Positions 9,879 to 18,386 of a DNA stretch of 64,000 nt are shown in pieces. Made by a program: the position numbers and the translations under genes. Position 1 is the stretch's first letter. Each line of letters opens with the position of its first letter. The stretch spans positions 1-64,000 of the forward strand of contig JAGBTN010000015.1 of NCBI GenBank assembly GCA_017631315.1, read 5' to 3'. The stretch comes from Bacteroidaceae bacterium (lineage in GTDB: Bacteria > Bacteroidota > Bacteroidia > Bacteroidales > Bacteroidaceae). The notes under the pieces are model-generated. The model did not search any database, was not told the DNA's origin, and was given only the letters and a program-made list of their open reading frames with translations.

Positions 9879-11348
9879 ATGAAATACGCCACAAAGGCAT
9901 GGAACGCCATCATATTGGCAATAGTACTCATCCTCGCCGGATGCGACGAAGACACTGGCTCACTGGGAGTCTACCCGCAGCAAGATGACATCACAACATC
10001 CAGCGACTTCGTCAACGTACTCTCAAGCGACTTCGTCAACAACGTCGTACCCGCAGGCAGCACAACATGCTACCTGGGAAAAGTCCTTGACCCGGAAACC
10101 AACCAAGCCATCACAGCAACCTTTGCCGCACAGTTCCACACCTTCGAAAACTACACCTTTCCCGCAAAAGAAAACATCGTAGCCAACAAAGAAACAGGCT
10201 TCCTCTGCGACTCCATCGAATTACGCCTCTTCATCAAAGATACCTTCGGAGACAAAAACAATCCCATGAAGGTAGAAGTCTGGCCACTCAGCATGAGCGA
10301 AGACAAACTCCTGAACGAAGCAGCAGAACTCTACACAAACACAGACCTGTGGCAATACGTAGACGACAGCAATGGCCCTATCGCCACCAAAGTCTTCACC
10401 GCCACAGACTATGCTCTAAGCGATGCACAACGCGCCGACGGCAACTACTCAGACAACATACGCATCGTACTTCCACGCGAAATAGGAGAAAGCATCATGC
10501 AAAAATTCTATAGCGACCCCAACAACTTCCGCGACTCCTATTCCTTCATTCGCAACGTCTGCCCCGGGTTCCTCTTCCGCACAGTCAGCGGAACAGGCAC
10601 AATGGTCAACCTCGAAGTCTGCACCATGAACCTCATCTTCAAATATAAAAACGACAAATCAAACGATAAAGAATTACAAGGGTTATGTCGCTTTGCAGCA
10701 ACACCAGAAGTCATTCAAAGCACACAATTCGAGAATAGCAATGTCGACCAACTCATTGGCAACGAAGAATACACAATGCTCAAAACACCGGCAGGCATAT
10801 GCACAGAACTGATACTGCCCATCAACGACATATACAAAGGTCACGAAAAGGACAGCATCAGCCGAGCTTCACTCACACTCACACGAATCAACAATAGAGA
10901 CACGGAATTGGACGTAAGCTATGCCTTCGGTATTCCTAAGAACCTTTTACTCGTTCGCAAAAAAGACTTCAAAAACTTCTTCAAGAACAACCAAGTAAGC
11001 GACTCACAACAATCATATACCACCCAATTTAACGAGACATACAATTGCTACACCTTCGACAACCTTAGTCGACTTATCTCCTACTGCCAACACGAAAAAC
11101 AAGCAGGCATAGAGGCACTCGGCCCCATAGAAGATGCAGAAAAAGTATGGGAAGCAGCAAACCCAGACTGGAATCATGTCCTACTCGTGCCAGTAACCGT
11201 AGCATCCGCCACCGATAGTTATGGCACAACAACACAAGTTTCTGTCAACCAAGACCTGAGCCTTTGCAGCACAAAACTTGTGCGAGGAACAGAAACAAAT
11301 CCTATCAAGATGCAAGTTATATACAGCCGTTTTGCCGGCCAACAATAA
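9879..11348 (+). CDS. DUF4270-type surface lipoprotein
   Basis: A 489-residue lipoprotein. The lipobox LILAGC sits at the end of the signal peptide, with the lipidated Cys followed by DEDTGSLG. The rest is predicted mostly beta, with GKVLDPETNQAITATFAAQF and LLVPVTV segments that I associate with DUF4270. The function of the family is unknown. It follows the synthase-like gene by 28 bases and is probably in the same operon. Codon usage changes within the gene: the first 800 bases favour C-ending codons and the rest is more mixed. Confidence 0.8.
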   Translation: MKYATKAWNAIILAIVLILAGCDEDTGSLGVYPQQDDITTSSDFVNVLSSDFVNNVVPAGSTTCYLGKVLDPETNQAITATFAAQFHTFENYTFPAKENIVANKETGFLCDSIELRLFIKDTFGDKNNPMKVEVWPLSMSEDKLLNEAAELYTNTDLWQYVDDSNGPIATKVFTATDYALSDAQRADGNYSDNIRIVLPREIGESIMQKFYSDPNNFRDSYSFIRNVCPGFLFRTVSGTGTMVNLEVCTMNLIFKYKNDKSNDKELQGLCRFAATPEVIQSTQFENSNVDQLIGNEEYTMLKTPAGICTELILPINDIYKGHEKDSISRASLTLTRINNRDTELDVSYAFGIPKNLLLVRKKDFKNFFKNNQVSDSQQSYTTQFNETYNCYTFDNLSRLISYCQHEKQAGIEALGPIEDAEKVWEAANPDWNHVLLVPVTVASATDSYGTTTQVSVNQDLSLCSTKLVRGTETNPIKMQVIYSRFAGQQ

Positions 11349-11375
11349 TTATTAACCATCTAAACCCAAAAGACT

Positions 11376-11780
11376 ATGAAACATTTCATGCACATTGCGG
11401 TCATGTTCCTAAGCCTGACCGTCATTTCGCCATCTTTTGCCCAAGCAGGCAAGAAGAGAGACACACGTATAGCCTATATCTTGAAGAACCTACGCCTTAA
11501 AGCAGATGTCCAGGAGAAATTCAAGCCTTTACTCGAAGCCTACCTTCAGGAGCTCTCCGACCTTAAGGATCCATACAAAGCCCTTAAGGACGAACTGGAT
11601 GATGCCATTATGACGAACAAGCTCACAGCAGAGCAGTGCGACCAACTCTTCGAAACAAAACAGAAACAAGAGGACAAAGAGCCGGCTTTGAACCGCAAGC
11701 ACTACGCAAAGTTCAAAACTGTTCTTACTGCACAGCAGGCATACAAGGCAATGAAATTAAGTGACGACAAACTGGAATAA
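11376..11780 (+). CDS. Small periplasmic protein, Spy/CpxP (LTxxQ)-like
   Basis: A 134-residue protein with a signal peptide (to about SFAQA) and a helical, highly charged body. Two LTxxQ-like motifs (LTAEQ and LTAQQ) are present, as in Spy/CpxP-type periplasmic chaperone-like proteins. The assignment rests on these short motifs only. It sits 27 bases after the DUF4270 gene and 15 before ettA, so it probably belongs to the same transcript. Confidence 0.6.
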   Translation: MKHFMHIAVMFLSLTVISPSFAQAGKKRDTRIAYILKNLRLKADVQEKFKPLLEAYLQELSDLKDPYKALKDELDDAIMTNKLTAEQCDQLFETKQKQEDKEPALNRKHYAKFKTVLTAQQAYKAMKLSDDKLE

Positions 11781-11795
11781 CGACTTATACTTTTT

Positions 11796-13493
11796 ATGGC
11801 AACAACAGACGATAAAAAGATTATCTTCTCGATGGTCGGCGTAAGCAAGGTCATCCAGCAGAATCAAAAACAGATATTAAAGAACATCTACCTTTCCTTC
11901 TTCTACGGAGCCAAGATTGGCATCGTAGGTATGAATGGTGCCGGTAAGTCAACGCTCATGAAGATTATTGCCGGCATTGAACAGCAGTATCAGGGAAATG
12001 TAGTATGGAGTCCAGGCTATAGCGTCGGTTATCTTGAGCAGGAGCCGAAACTTGACGACGAGAAAACAGTCATCGAAGTGGTAAAGGAAGGCGTGCAGCA
12101 CATCGTTGATGCACTGGCTGAATATGAGGAAATCAATCAGAAGTTCGGTCTTCCGGAATACTATGAGGACGAAGACAAGATGAATCAACTCTTTGCCCGC
12201 CAAGGTGAATTGCAGGACATCATCGACAGCACCGACGCATGGAACCTGGACAGCAAACTGGAACGTGCTATGGATGCGCTTCGTTGTCCACGTGCCGACC
12301 AGCAAATCAAAACGTTGAGTGGTGGCGAACGCCGTCGTGTGGCACTTTGTCGTCTGCTGTTGCAGAAGCCGGATGTACTGTTGCTCGACGAGCCGACCAA
12401 CCACCTTGATGCAGAAAGCATTGACTGGCTGGAACAGCATCTTACACAATATGAGGGCACTGTCATTGCCGTAACACACGACCGTTACTTCCTCGACGAT
12501 GTGGCAGGCTGGATTCTCGAACTCGACCGCGGTGAGGGTATTCCCTGGCAGGGCAACTATTCTTCCTGGCTCGAGCAGAAAACGAAGCGCATGGAGCAGG
12601 AGGAGAAGGTGGCAAGCAAGCGCCGCAAGACGCTGCAACGCGAGTTGGAGTGGGTACGTATGTCGCCTAAGGCACGCCAGGCAAAGGGTAAAGCCCGTCT
12701 GAACAGTTATGATAAGCTTCTCAACGAGGAGCAGAAAGAGCGTGAAGAGAAACTGGAAATCTTCATCCCCAATGGCCCTCGCCTGGGCAACAAGGTCATC
12801 GAGGCACATGGCGTGTGCAAGGCTTTCGGCGAGAAGGAACTGATAAAGGACCTCGACTTCATGTTGCCACCGGGTGGCATTGTGGGCGTCATTGGCCCCA
12901 ATGGTGCGGGCAAGACGACGCTTTTCCGTATGATTATGGGATTGGAGACACCCGATGCAGGCACTTTCGAAGTAGGCGAAACGGTAAAGATATCATACGT
13001 CGACCAGAGTCACGAAGACATCAAGCCCGATCTCTCCGTGTATCAGGTCATCAGCCAGGGCAACGAACTGATCCGCATGGGTGGCCGCGACGTCAACTGC
13101 CGCGCATACCTGAGCCGATTCAACTTCAGCGGTGCCGACCAGGAGAAGAAGTGTGGCGTGCTGTCCGGTGGTGAACGCAACCGTCTGCACCTTGCCATGG
13201 CACTGAAGCAGGAAGGCAATGTTCTGCTGCTCGACGAGCCGACCAACGACATCGACGTCAACACGTTGCGTGCTTTGGAAGAAGGTCTCGAGAACTTTGC
13301 CGGCTGTGCGGTGGTCATCAGCCACGACCGTTGGTTCCTCGACCGCATCTGTACGCACATCCTTGCCTATGAAGGCGACGGAAAGGTCTATTACTTCGAA
13401 GGCAGTTATACCGACTACGAGGCCAACAAACTCAAGCGTCTCGGTCTGGAAGAGCCGAAGAGAATCAGATATAGAAAGTTAATGGAGGACTAA
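11796..13493 (+). CDS. ettA: Energy-dependent translational throttle protein, ABC-F ATPase
   Basis: A 565-residue soluble ABC-F protein with two nucleotide-binding domains and no membrane segments. First domain: Walker A GMNGAGKST (near residue 47), signature LSGGERRRVAL, Walker B LLLDEPTNHLD. Second domain: GPNGAGKTT (near residue 367), LSGGERNRLHL, LLLDEPTNDID. The stretches VAGWILELDRGEGIPWQGN and CAVVISHDRWFLDRI, the linker and the length match E. coli EttA, which binds the ribosomal E site and gates the first elongation steps according to energy charge. Confidence 0.93.
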   Translation: MATTDDKKIIFSMVGVSKVIQQNQKQILKNIYLSFFYGAKIGIVGMNGAGKSTLMKIIAGIEQQYQGNVVWSPGYSVGYLEQEPKLDDEKTVIEVVKEGVQHIVDALAEYEEINQKFGLPEYYEDEDKMNQLFARQGELQDIIDSTDAWNLDSKLERAMDALRCPRADQQIKTLSGGERRRVALCRLLLQKPDVLLLDEPTNHLDAESIDWLEQHLTQYEGTVIAVTHDRYFLDDVAGWILELDRGEGIPWQGNYSSWLEQKTKRMEQEEKVASKRRKTLQRELEWVRMSPKARQAKGKARLNSYDKLLNEEQKEREEKLEIFIPNGPRLGNKVIEAHGVCKAFGEKELIKDLDFMLPPGGIVGVIGPNGAGKTTLFRMIMGLETPDAGTFEVGETVKISYVDQSHEDIKPDLSVYQVISQGNELIRMGGRDVNCRAYLSRFNFSGADQEKKCGVLSGGERNRLHLAMALKQEGNVLLLDEPTNDIDVNTLRALEEGLENFAGCAVVISHDRWFLDRICTHILAYEGDGKVYYFEGSYTDYEANKLKRLGLEEPKRIRYRKLMED

Positions 13494-13548
13494 CTTCCAC
13501 TACGTCCCTCCCTCGTTCGGGGGAGGGATTATATATATAATAAGGTAG

Positions 13549-14403
13549 ATGGTTGAAATCAAGGATAAGGAATTTGGTGGCGAAAGGCCGCTCTACGCCT
13601 TGCACGATGCACGTCTGGAGCGTGTGACGATACACGTTGGCGAGTCCAGCATTAAGGAAAGTGGCAACATCGAGGCATACGATTGTACGTTCCAGGGCAA
13701 GTATGTCTTCTGGGAATGTCGCAAGTTCCTTGCCCAGGACTGCCGCTTCGACGCTTCGGCACGTTCGTCGCTCTGGTATAGCGAGAACGGAAGGCTCGTC
13801 CGCTGCCATGTCGATGCGCCGAAGATGTTCCGCCGCATGCAGGGAATCGAGTTGCTGGACTGCCACTTCACCGATGCGCAGGAGACCTTGTGGGACTGCA
13901 ACGGGGTTGACATCAAGAACTGCCTGATTGAGAATGCCGATTATTTTGGCATGCACACCGACAATGTCCGCATCGACAACCTTCACCTCGAAGGCAACTA
14001 TGGCTTTCAGTACAGCCGCAATGTTGAGATAAAGAACTCGCTCCTGAACAGCAAGGATGCGCTTTGGGACAGCGAGAACGTCACCATTACGGACTGCGAA
14101 ATCAACGGCGAGTACCTGGCATGGTACAGCCGTGGCCTTACACTCGTGCGTTGCCACATCACCGGTGAGCAGCCTTTGTGCTACTGCGAGGACCTCACGC
14201 TGGTGGACTGCACCTTCGGCGCCGATGCCAACCTGATGCTGGAGTACAGCACGGTCAGAGCAAGCATCAAGGGCGACGTCACGAGCATCAAGAATCCCAC
14301 GAGCGGCAGCATCACCGTTGCCGGCCACATTGGGGAGATAATCATCGACCAGAACAGGAAGGAACCTGCCGACTGCACCATTCATGAACTACACGCAGAG
14401 TAA
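13549..14403 (+). CDS. DUF3737 family beta-helix protein
   Basis: A 284-residue cytoplasmic protein of repeated short strands (for example YDCTFQGKYVFWEC, VRCHVDAPKMF, LLDCHFTDAQETLWDC) typical of a right-handed parallel beta helix, as in DUF3737. It has no signal peptide and no pectate-lyase-like catalytic signature that I can recognise. Its function is unknown. The 3' end overlaps the start of the MATE gene by 20 bases, suggesting coupled translation. The preceding gap contains a G+C hairpin (CCCTCCC...GGGAGGG) at about 13506-13528. Confidence 0.75.
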   Translation: MVEIKDKEFGGERPLYALHDARLERVTIHVGESSIKESGNIEAYDCTFQGKYVFWECRKFLAQDCRFDASARSSLWYSENGRLVRCHVDAPKMFRRMQGIELLDCHFTDAQETLWDCNGVDIKNCLIENADYFGMHTDNVRIDNLHLEGNYGFQYSRNVEIKNSLLNSKDALWDSENVTITDCEINGEYLAWYSRGLTLVRCHITGEQPLCYCEDLTLVDCTFGADANLMLEYSTVRASIKGDVTSIKNPTSGSITVAGHIGEIIIDQNRKEPADCTIHELHAE

Positions 14404-15802
14404 AGACCAATTGCTCTCGCTCATACGAGAAGGCGGCAAGCTTGATGCATTAGCGCAGATCAAGCTTACCGCCTTGCTTAGTTTCCCCAGCATGATGGCG
14501 CAACTGGTGCACATCATGATGCAGTACATCGATGCCGCCATGGTGGGCAGCCTTGGCGCACAGGCCAGTGCGAGCATCGGCCTGGTGAGTACCACGATAT
14601 GGTTGTTCGGCAGTCTCTGTTCGGCGGCCAGTGTGGGTTTCTACGTGCAGGTGGCACACAAGATAGGGGCAGGCGACTTCGCTGGCGCGCGTCAGGTGCT
14701 GCGAGAGAGTTTCCTGTCGTGCATTTTGTTCTCTTTCCTGCTCTGCGGCATAGGCGTCGGCATCAGCAACCACCTTCCGCACTGGCTGGGAGGGGGCGAC
14801 GACATCTGTGGCGACGCCAGCACCTACTTCATGTACTTCTCGCTGTGCCTGCCATTCTCCATGCTCAACTCGCTCTGCTCCGGCATGCTCCGCTGCAGCG
14901 GCAACATACATACGCCGAGCATTCTGAACGTGCTGATGTGTCTGCTCGACGTGCTTTTCAACTGGCTGCTCATTTTCCCCACGTGCACACTCTTCGGCAT
15001 CACGTTCCCCGGAGCCGACCTCGGTGTGACGGGAGCCGTGCTGGGCACCGCACTGGCATACATCATCTGCTCACTGCTGATGTGCTACTTCACGGTTGTA
15101 AGGAGCAAAGAACTCTCGCTCCGGCAGGACTGCGGCACCTTCATCCCCCAACTGCGCACCCTGCGCGAAGGGCTTCACATCGCCGCCCCCATTGCCGTGG
15201 AGCACATCGTCCTGTGCGGCGCACAGATTGTGAGCACCGTCATCGTGGCACCACTCGGCACGATAGCCATTGCCGCCAACAGTTTCGGCATCACCGTGGA
15301 AGCCCTCTGCTACATGCCCGGCTATGGTATGTCCGACGCAGCCACCACCCTTGTGGGCCAGAGCCTCGGCGCCGGCCGCCGATATCTGGCACGCAGTTTC
15401 GGCCGCATAACACTGGGCATGGGCATAGCATTCATGACGCTGATGGCCGTCGTCATGTACACCGCATCGCCAGCCCTGCTCAGCATCATGACGCCCGACG
15501 TGGCAGTGCAGCAACTCACGGTGGAGATACTCCGCATAGAGGCATTTGCCGAACCCATGTTTGCAGCCAGCATCGTCTGCTACGGCATCTTCGTCGGCGC
15601 ACGCGACACACTCATCCCCTGCACCATGAACCTCACATGCATCTGGCTCCTGCGCATCATCCCTGCCGCACTGCTTGCCTCGCACATGGGACTGCAAGGC
15701 GTCTGGATTGCCATGGCAGTGGAACTCACCTTCCGCGGCATCATCTTCCTCATCAGATTCCGAGGGGACAGTTGGCTCTCCCACATCGACGACAAAAAGT
15801 AA
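14384..15802 (+). CDS. MATE family efflux transporter
   Basis: A 472-residue integral membrane protein with about twelve hydrophobic helices in two related halves, the MATE multidrug/Na+ or H+ antiporter architecture. PSMMAQLVHIMMQYIDAAMVG is the typical first-helix region, and PGYGMSDAATTLVGQSLGA the equivalent in the second half. Substrate cannot be told from the sequence. The start lies inside the upstream DUF3737 gene (20-base overlap). Downstream come class I repeats and then the unusual cassette. Confidence 0.9.
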   Translation: MNYTQSKDQLLSLIREGGKLDALAQIKLTALLSFPSMMAQLVHIMMQYIDAAMVGSLGAQASASIGLVSTTIWLFGSLCSAASVGFYVQVAHKIGAGDFAGARQVLRESFLSCILFSFLLCGIGVGISNHLPHWLGGGDDICGDASTYFMYFSLCLPFSMLNSLCSGMLRCSGNIHTPSILNVLMCLLDVLFNWLLIFPTCTLFGITFPGADLGVTGAVLGTALAYIICSLLMCYFTVVRSKELSLRQDCGTFIPQLRTLREGLHIAAPIAVEHIVLCGAQIVSTVIVAPLGTIAIAANSFGITVEALCYMPGYGMSDAATTLVGQSLGAGRRYLARSFGRITLGMGIAFMTLMAVVMYTASPALLSIMTPDVAVQQLTVEILRIEAFAEPMFAASIVCYGIFVGARDTLIPCTMNLTCIWLLRIIPAALLASHMGLQGVWIAMAVELTFRGIIFLIRFRGDSWLSHIDDKK

Positions 15803-15824
15803 CCCACACCGGGCTGCCGAAAAC

Positions 15825-15922
15825 CCTTAACCATTATTGCAAAATAGGTTAACCATTATGCTCGGAAAGGTTAAGCATTATTGGCAGAAAGGTTAACCAT
15901 TATTTTCGAGCAGGTCAACCCC
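15825..15922. repeat. 22-bp tandem repeat, class I, 4.5 copies
   Basis: Units at 15825-15846, 15847-15868, 15869-15890 and 15891-15912, then a partial copy to 15922. All are exactly 22 bases. The core is GGTTAAcCATTATtg with a variable 5-6 base middle and an A-rich end; the first copy starts CCTTAA. They are direct repeats between the MATE gene and the cassette starting at 16072. Confidence 0.9.
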
Positions 15923-16071
15923 TCCCGTCAGCACCTCACAGTCCCCTGCACAAAACGCCCGCCTCGGAGCACCGGCAGCCGACCGCATCTGTCATATTTT
16001 TTCGCAGAAAATTTGGAGGTTATGTGAAAGATTCATATCTTTACCGCACCTAACCACCCAAATTCAGTCCA

Positions 16072-17478
16072 ATGCGTATTATACAGACCTTTTGGACGGC
16101 AGATTTCGACCCTCTGAATTATAGCTTCGGATGGCTTCGTCCCGAACACAACCTCATGTCATGGGCACTGAGTTGCCTCTCAATTCGTGAGCACTACGAT
16201 GAAGTAGTACTCTACACCGATGAACGAGGGAAGCATATCCTCATAGACCTTCTGCATCTACCTTATTCAGAAGTAAACGTTGCATATGATAAAAACCTTT
16301 GTCTGCCTCAGCATTGGGCATATGCAAAAATAAAGACGTATTCGGTCCAGACAAAACCATTCATACATATTGATGCAGACATCTACCTGCCCTGCCCAAT
16401 ATCCGAGGAGATTATTGATGCGGATCTTATCACTCAAAACGAAGAAAAAGGGACGGAATATTATAGGCAAATGATGAATAGCCTCATACAAGAGTCCAAC
16501 CTTATTGAACTTCCTTTATACATGAGGAACAATTTCATACAAGACGACTCTCTTGCATCGCATAACATGGGGCTTTTCGGAGGAAATAACCTTACCTATA
16601 TCCAAGCCTACTGCGAAGAAGCAATCAATCTTTATAATACCAATAGAACTACATGTTCGAATGGCAACTTCAATCTACTCTTCGAGCAGATACTTTTCGC
16701 CTACAAGGCTAAAAAAGAGAAATGGTCTGTCAAGACCATCTTCCCACATGTCTATAAGGACAATGGTTATACTGCAAATGAATTTTGCCAATTAGACGAC
16801 TATGAGCATAAACGCTGCTTTCACCTTCTTGGCGGGCATAAAAGAAACCGGAATTTAACCGCCTCTCTTGAAGAAATACTTATCACACGTTACCCCGATT
16901 ATTATAAAAGAATCGTAGAACTCTTTCCGCACATCATACAAAGAGGCGTTGGAAACAACATTATTTGCATCCCCACAATGAATGACGACCTTCCGATTCA
17001 GTCATATATAGACTTCCTAAACAAGACGGAATTGGAATGGAGCAAACTTTCTTGGGAAGACTTGTTCGAAGTAGAAAAAAGACGCCTCAATGGCAAGATG
17101 CTTTCGTTAGAAGAAAACAGGCTGAAAGCAGACATACTTATTTACCGCAATCCGTACCTCAGATGTTTTGATGTTCCTGCATCGTGGAACGAAACAGAAC
17201 TACAGACAATACGGAAACGCTTGCTTGCAAACGCAGATGTACCAGTTGAACGAATCGCAATTATCCCAACACTCACATCTGAACGTCGGAAGGAATACAT
17301 CCTTCATGAGCTGGAAAGTCAGATAATTGGATTACTGGGAAAACAACCCATGCGGATTTCTGATGTATTAAACAGACTTACATCATCATCAGAAGAGATG
17401 CGAACATTGTGGATAAATGAAATACGAATACTGCTACACGAAGGATTGTTAACTACTACAACTAATACTATTCATTAA
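16072..17478 (+). CDS. Putative glycosyltransferase-like protein (resembles DUF6734)
   Basis: A 468-residue protein without signal peptide or membrane helices. The N-terminal half reads like a nucleotide-sugar transferase fold: FGWLRPEHNLMSWALSCLSIRE, then VVLYTDE, and a DxD-type motif D101-A-D103 in HIDADIYLPCP, the usual metal/nucleotide-sugar binding site of GT-A enzymes. LASHNMGLFGGNN (about residues 162-174) also suits a sugar-transferase core. The last 100 residues are helical (DVLNRLTSSSEEM) and I do not recognise them. I recall DUF6734 as the closest family, from memory only. It is the first gene of the cassette, 17 bases before the Ser/Cys-Gly protein. Base composition is more AT-rich than its neighbours. 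Confidence 0.6.
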   Translation: MRIIQTFWTADFDPLNYSFGWLRPEHNLMSWALSCLSIREHYDEVVLYTDERGKHILIDLLHLPYSEVNVAYDKNLCLPQHWAYAKIKTYSVQTKPFIHIDADIYLPCPISEEIIDADLITQNEEKGTEYYRQMMNSLIQESNLIELPLYMRNNFIQDDSLASHNMGLFGGNNLTYIQAYCEEAINLYNTNRTTCSNGNFNLLFEQILFAYKAKKEKWSVKTIFPHVYKDNGYTANEFCQLDDYEHKRCFHLLGGHKRNRNLTASLEEILITRYPDYYKRIVELFPHIIQRGVGNNIICIPTMNDDLPIQSYIDFLNKTELEWSKLSWEDLFEVEKRRLNGKMLSLEENRLKADILIYRNPYLRCFDVPASWNETELQTIRKRLLANADVPVERIAIIPTLTSERRKEYILHELESQIIGLLGKQPMRISDVLNRLTSSSEEMRTLWINEIRILLHEGLLTTTTNTIH

Positions 17479-17495
17479 CTCTAAATTTTAAAACT

Positions 17496-18386
17496 ATGGC
17501 TGCAAAAGGTTCAAGAAAAAATCCCTACACACTGAGTGAATACAATTCCAACGGCGATTGGCGTGGTGGCTGGATAATAGACAGCGACGAGTTTCTAATT
17601 TATCGAACAACAATACGGGTAATAACATATACCGGACAGTGTAGCAAATACAATCCCGTTCCTGGGGATATCTACGAGGAGATGAGACAAAACCGCATTT
17701 GGTTGGGAGGATGGGTTAAATTTGGAACAACACTTAAGTATGTTGACTCCAATGAAAACGAATATAATAGCACTTTGGGAAACCAGAGCAATCCCTGTTC
17801 TACAGCTATTTACAACGAAATGGTGTCGAATGGCATTTGGGAGAGTGGATGGATAATAGATAGTTTTGGAGAGTCTCGCTATATACAGAGTTTTGATTTG
17901 ATCTTAACATCCGGTAGCGGATGTGGATGCGGAAGTGGAAGCGGATCAGGTTCGGGGAGTGGCTGCGGATGTGGCTCAGGATCTGGTTCAGGTTCGGGTT
18001 GTGGCTGTGGCTGTGGTTGTGGCTGTGGTTGTGGCTGTGGAAGCAACGTAGGAAGCTCACCCTTTGAAGGATATCCCATATCGGCTGGCACCCATAATGC
18101 CGGCAATGTGAGTGCTAAATTCGAAAACGGGAAAAAAAATATCGGTGACTTTTACATTACTTGGACAGCCGGAAACACTAACGGGCAAGAAAATTTGTCA
18201 GAAGTTACAGCGTCAATTAGAATCTCTGATTATACATTTTGTGTTCTCGAAAATCATTCATATGTTTCATGGGTTGCTCCATATGTGATGTCAATTCACG
18301 GAACATTCAAAATTCAGCACAATCATGACCAACACGATTTTTCAATAGATGGCAGATTTTATATTCCCACAGAATATTATAAATAA
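17496..18386 (+). CDS. Unrecognised protein with three W-GGW repeats and a Ser-Gly/Cys-Gly dipeptide tract
   Basis: A 296-residue protein of unknown function with no signal peptide. It has three parts. Residues 9-131 hold three related units about 45 residues apart: N9-P10 to W22-RGG-W26, N53-P54 to W69-LGG-W73, N99-P100 to W115-ESG-W119, the last two also sharing IY-EM before the Trp. Residues 139-182 (17910-18041) are 22 uninterrupted dipeptides, 11 Ser-Gly and 11 Cys-Gly, ending with seven Cys-Gly in a row. Residues 183-296 are a beta-rich domain (FYITWTAGNTNG, SIRISDYTFCV). Ser codons in the tract vary (tcc, agc, agt, tca, tcg, tct), so the amino-acid pattern seems selected. The stop overlaps the next ATG (TAATG). 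Confidence 0.8.
   Translation: MAAKGSRKNPYTLSEYNSNGDWRGGWIIDSDEFLIYRTTIRVITYTGQCSKYNPVPGDIYEEMRQNRIWLGGWVKFGTTLKYVDSNENEYNSTLGNQSNPCSTAIYNEMVSNGIWESGWIIDSFGESRYIQSFDLILTSGSGCGCGSGSGSGSGSGCGCGSGSGSGSGCGCGCGCGCGCGCGSNVGSSPFEGYPISAGTHNAGNVSAKFENGKKNIGDFYITWTAGNTNGQENLSEVTASIRISDYTFCVLENHSYVSWVAPYVMSIHGTFKIQHNHDQHDFSIDGRFYIPTEYYK
17910..18041 (+). repeat. Dipeptide-coding repeat (Ser-Gly / Cys-Gly)x22
   Basis: 132 bases coding 22 xGly dipeptides in the order 2 SG, 2 CG, 5 SG, 2 CG, 4 SG, 7 CG. The final block of tgtggc/tgtggt is nearly uniform at the DNA level, which suggests recent slippage expansion, while the Ser-Gly blocks use six different Ser codons. Confidence 0.9.

Noticed and set aside
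15825-15922. CRISPR array
   Set aside because: The repeats are adjacent 22-base units with no unique spacers of constant length and no cas genes.
17806-18106. Two minus-strand frames coding Pro-Gln and Ser-His repeats
   Set aside because: They are the complement of the Ser/Cys-Gly tract, not independent genes.
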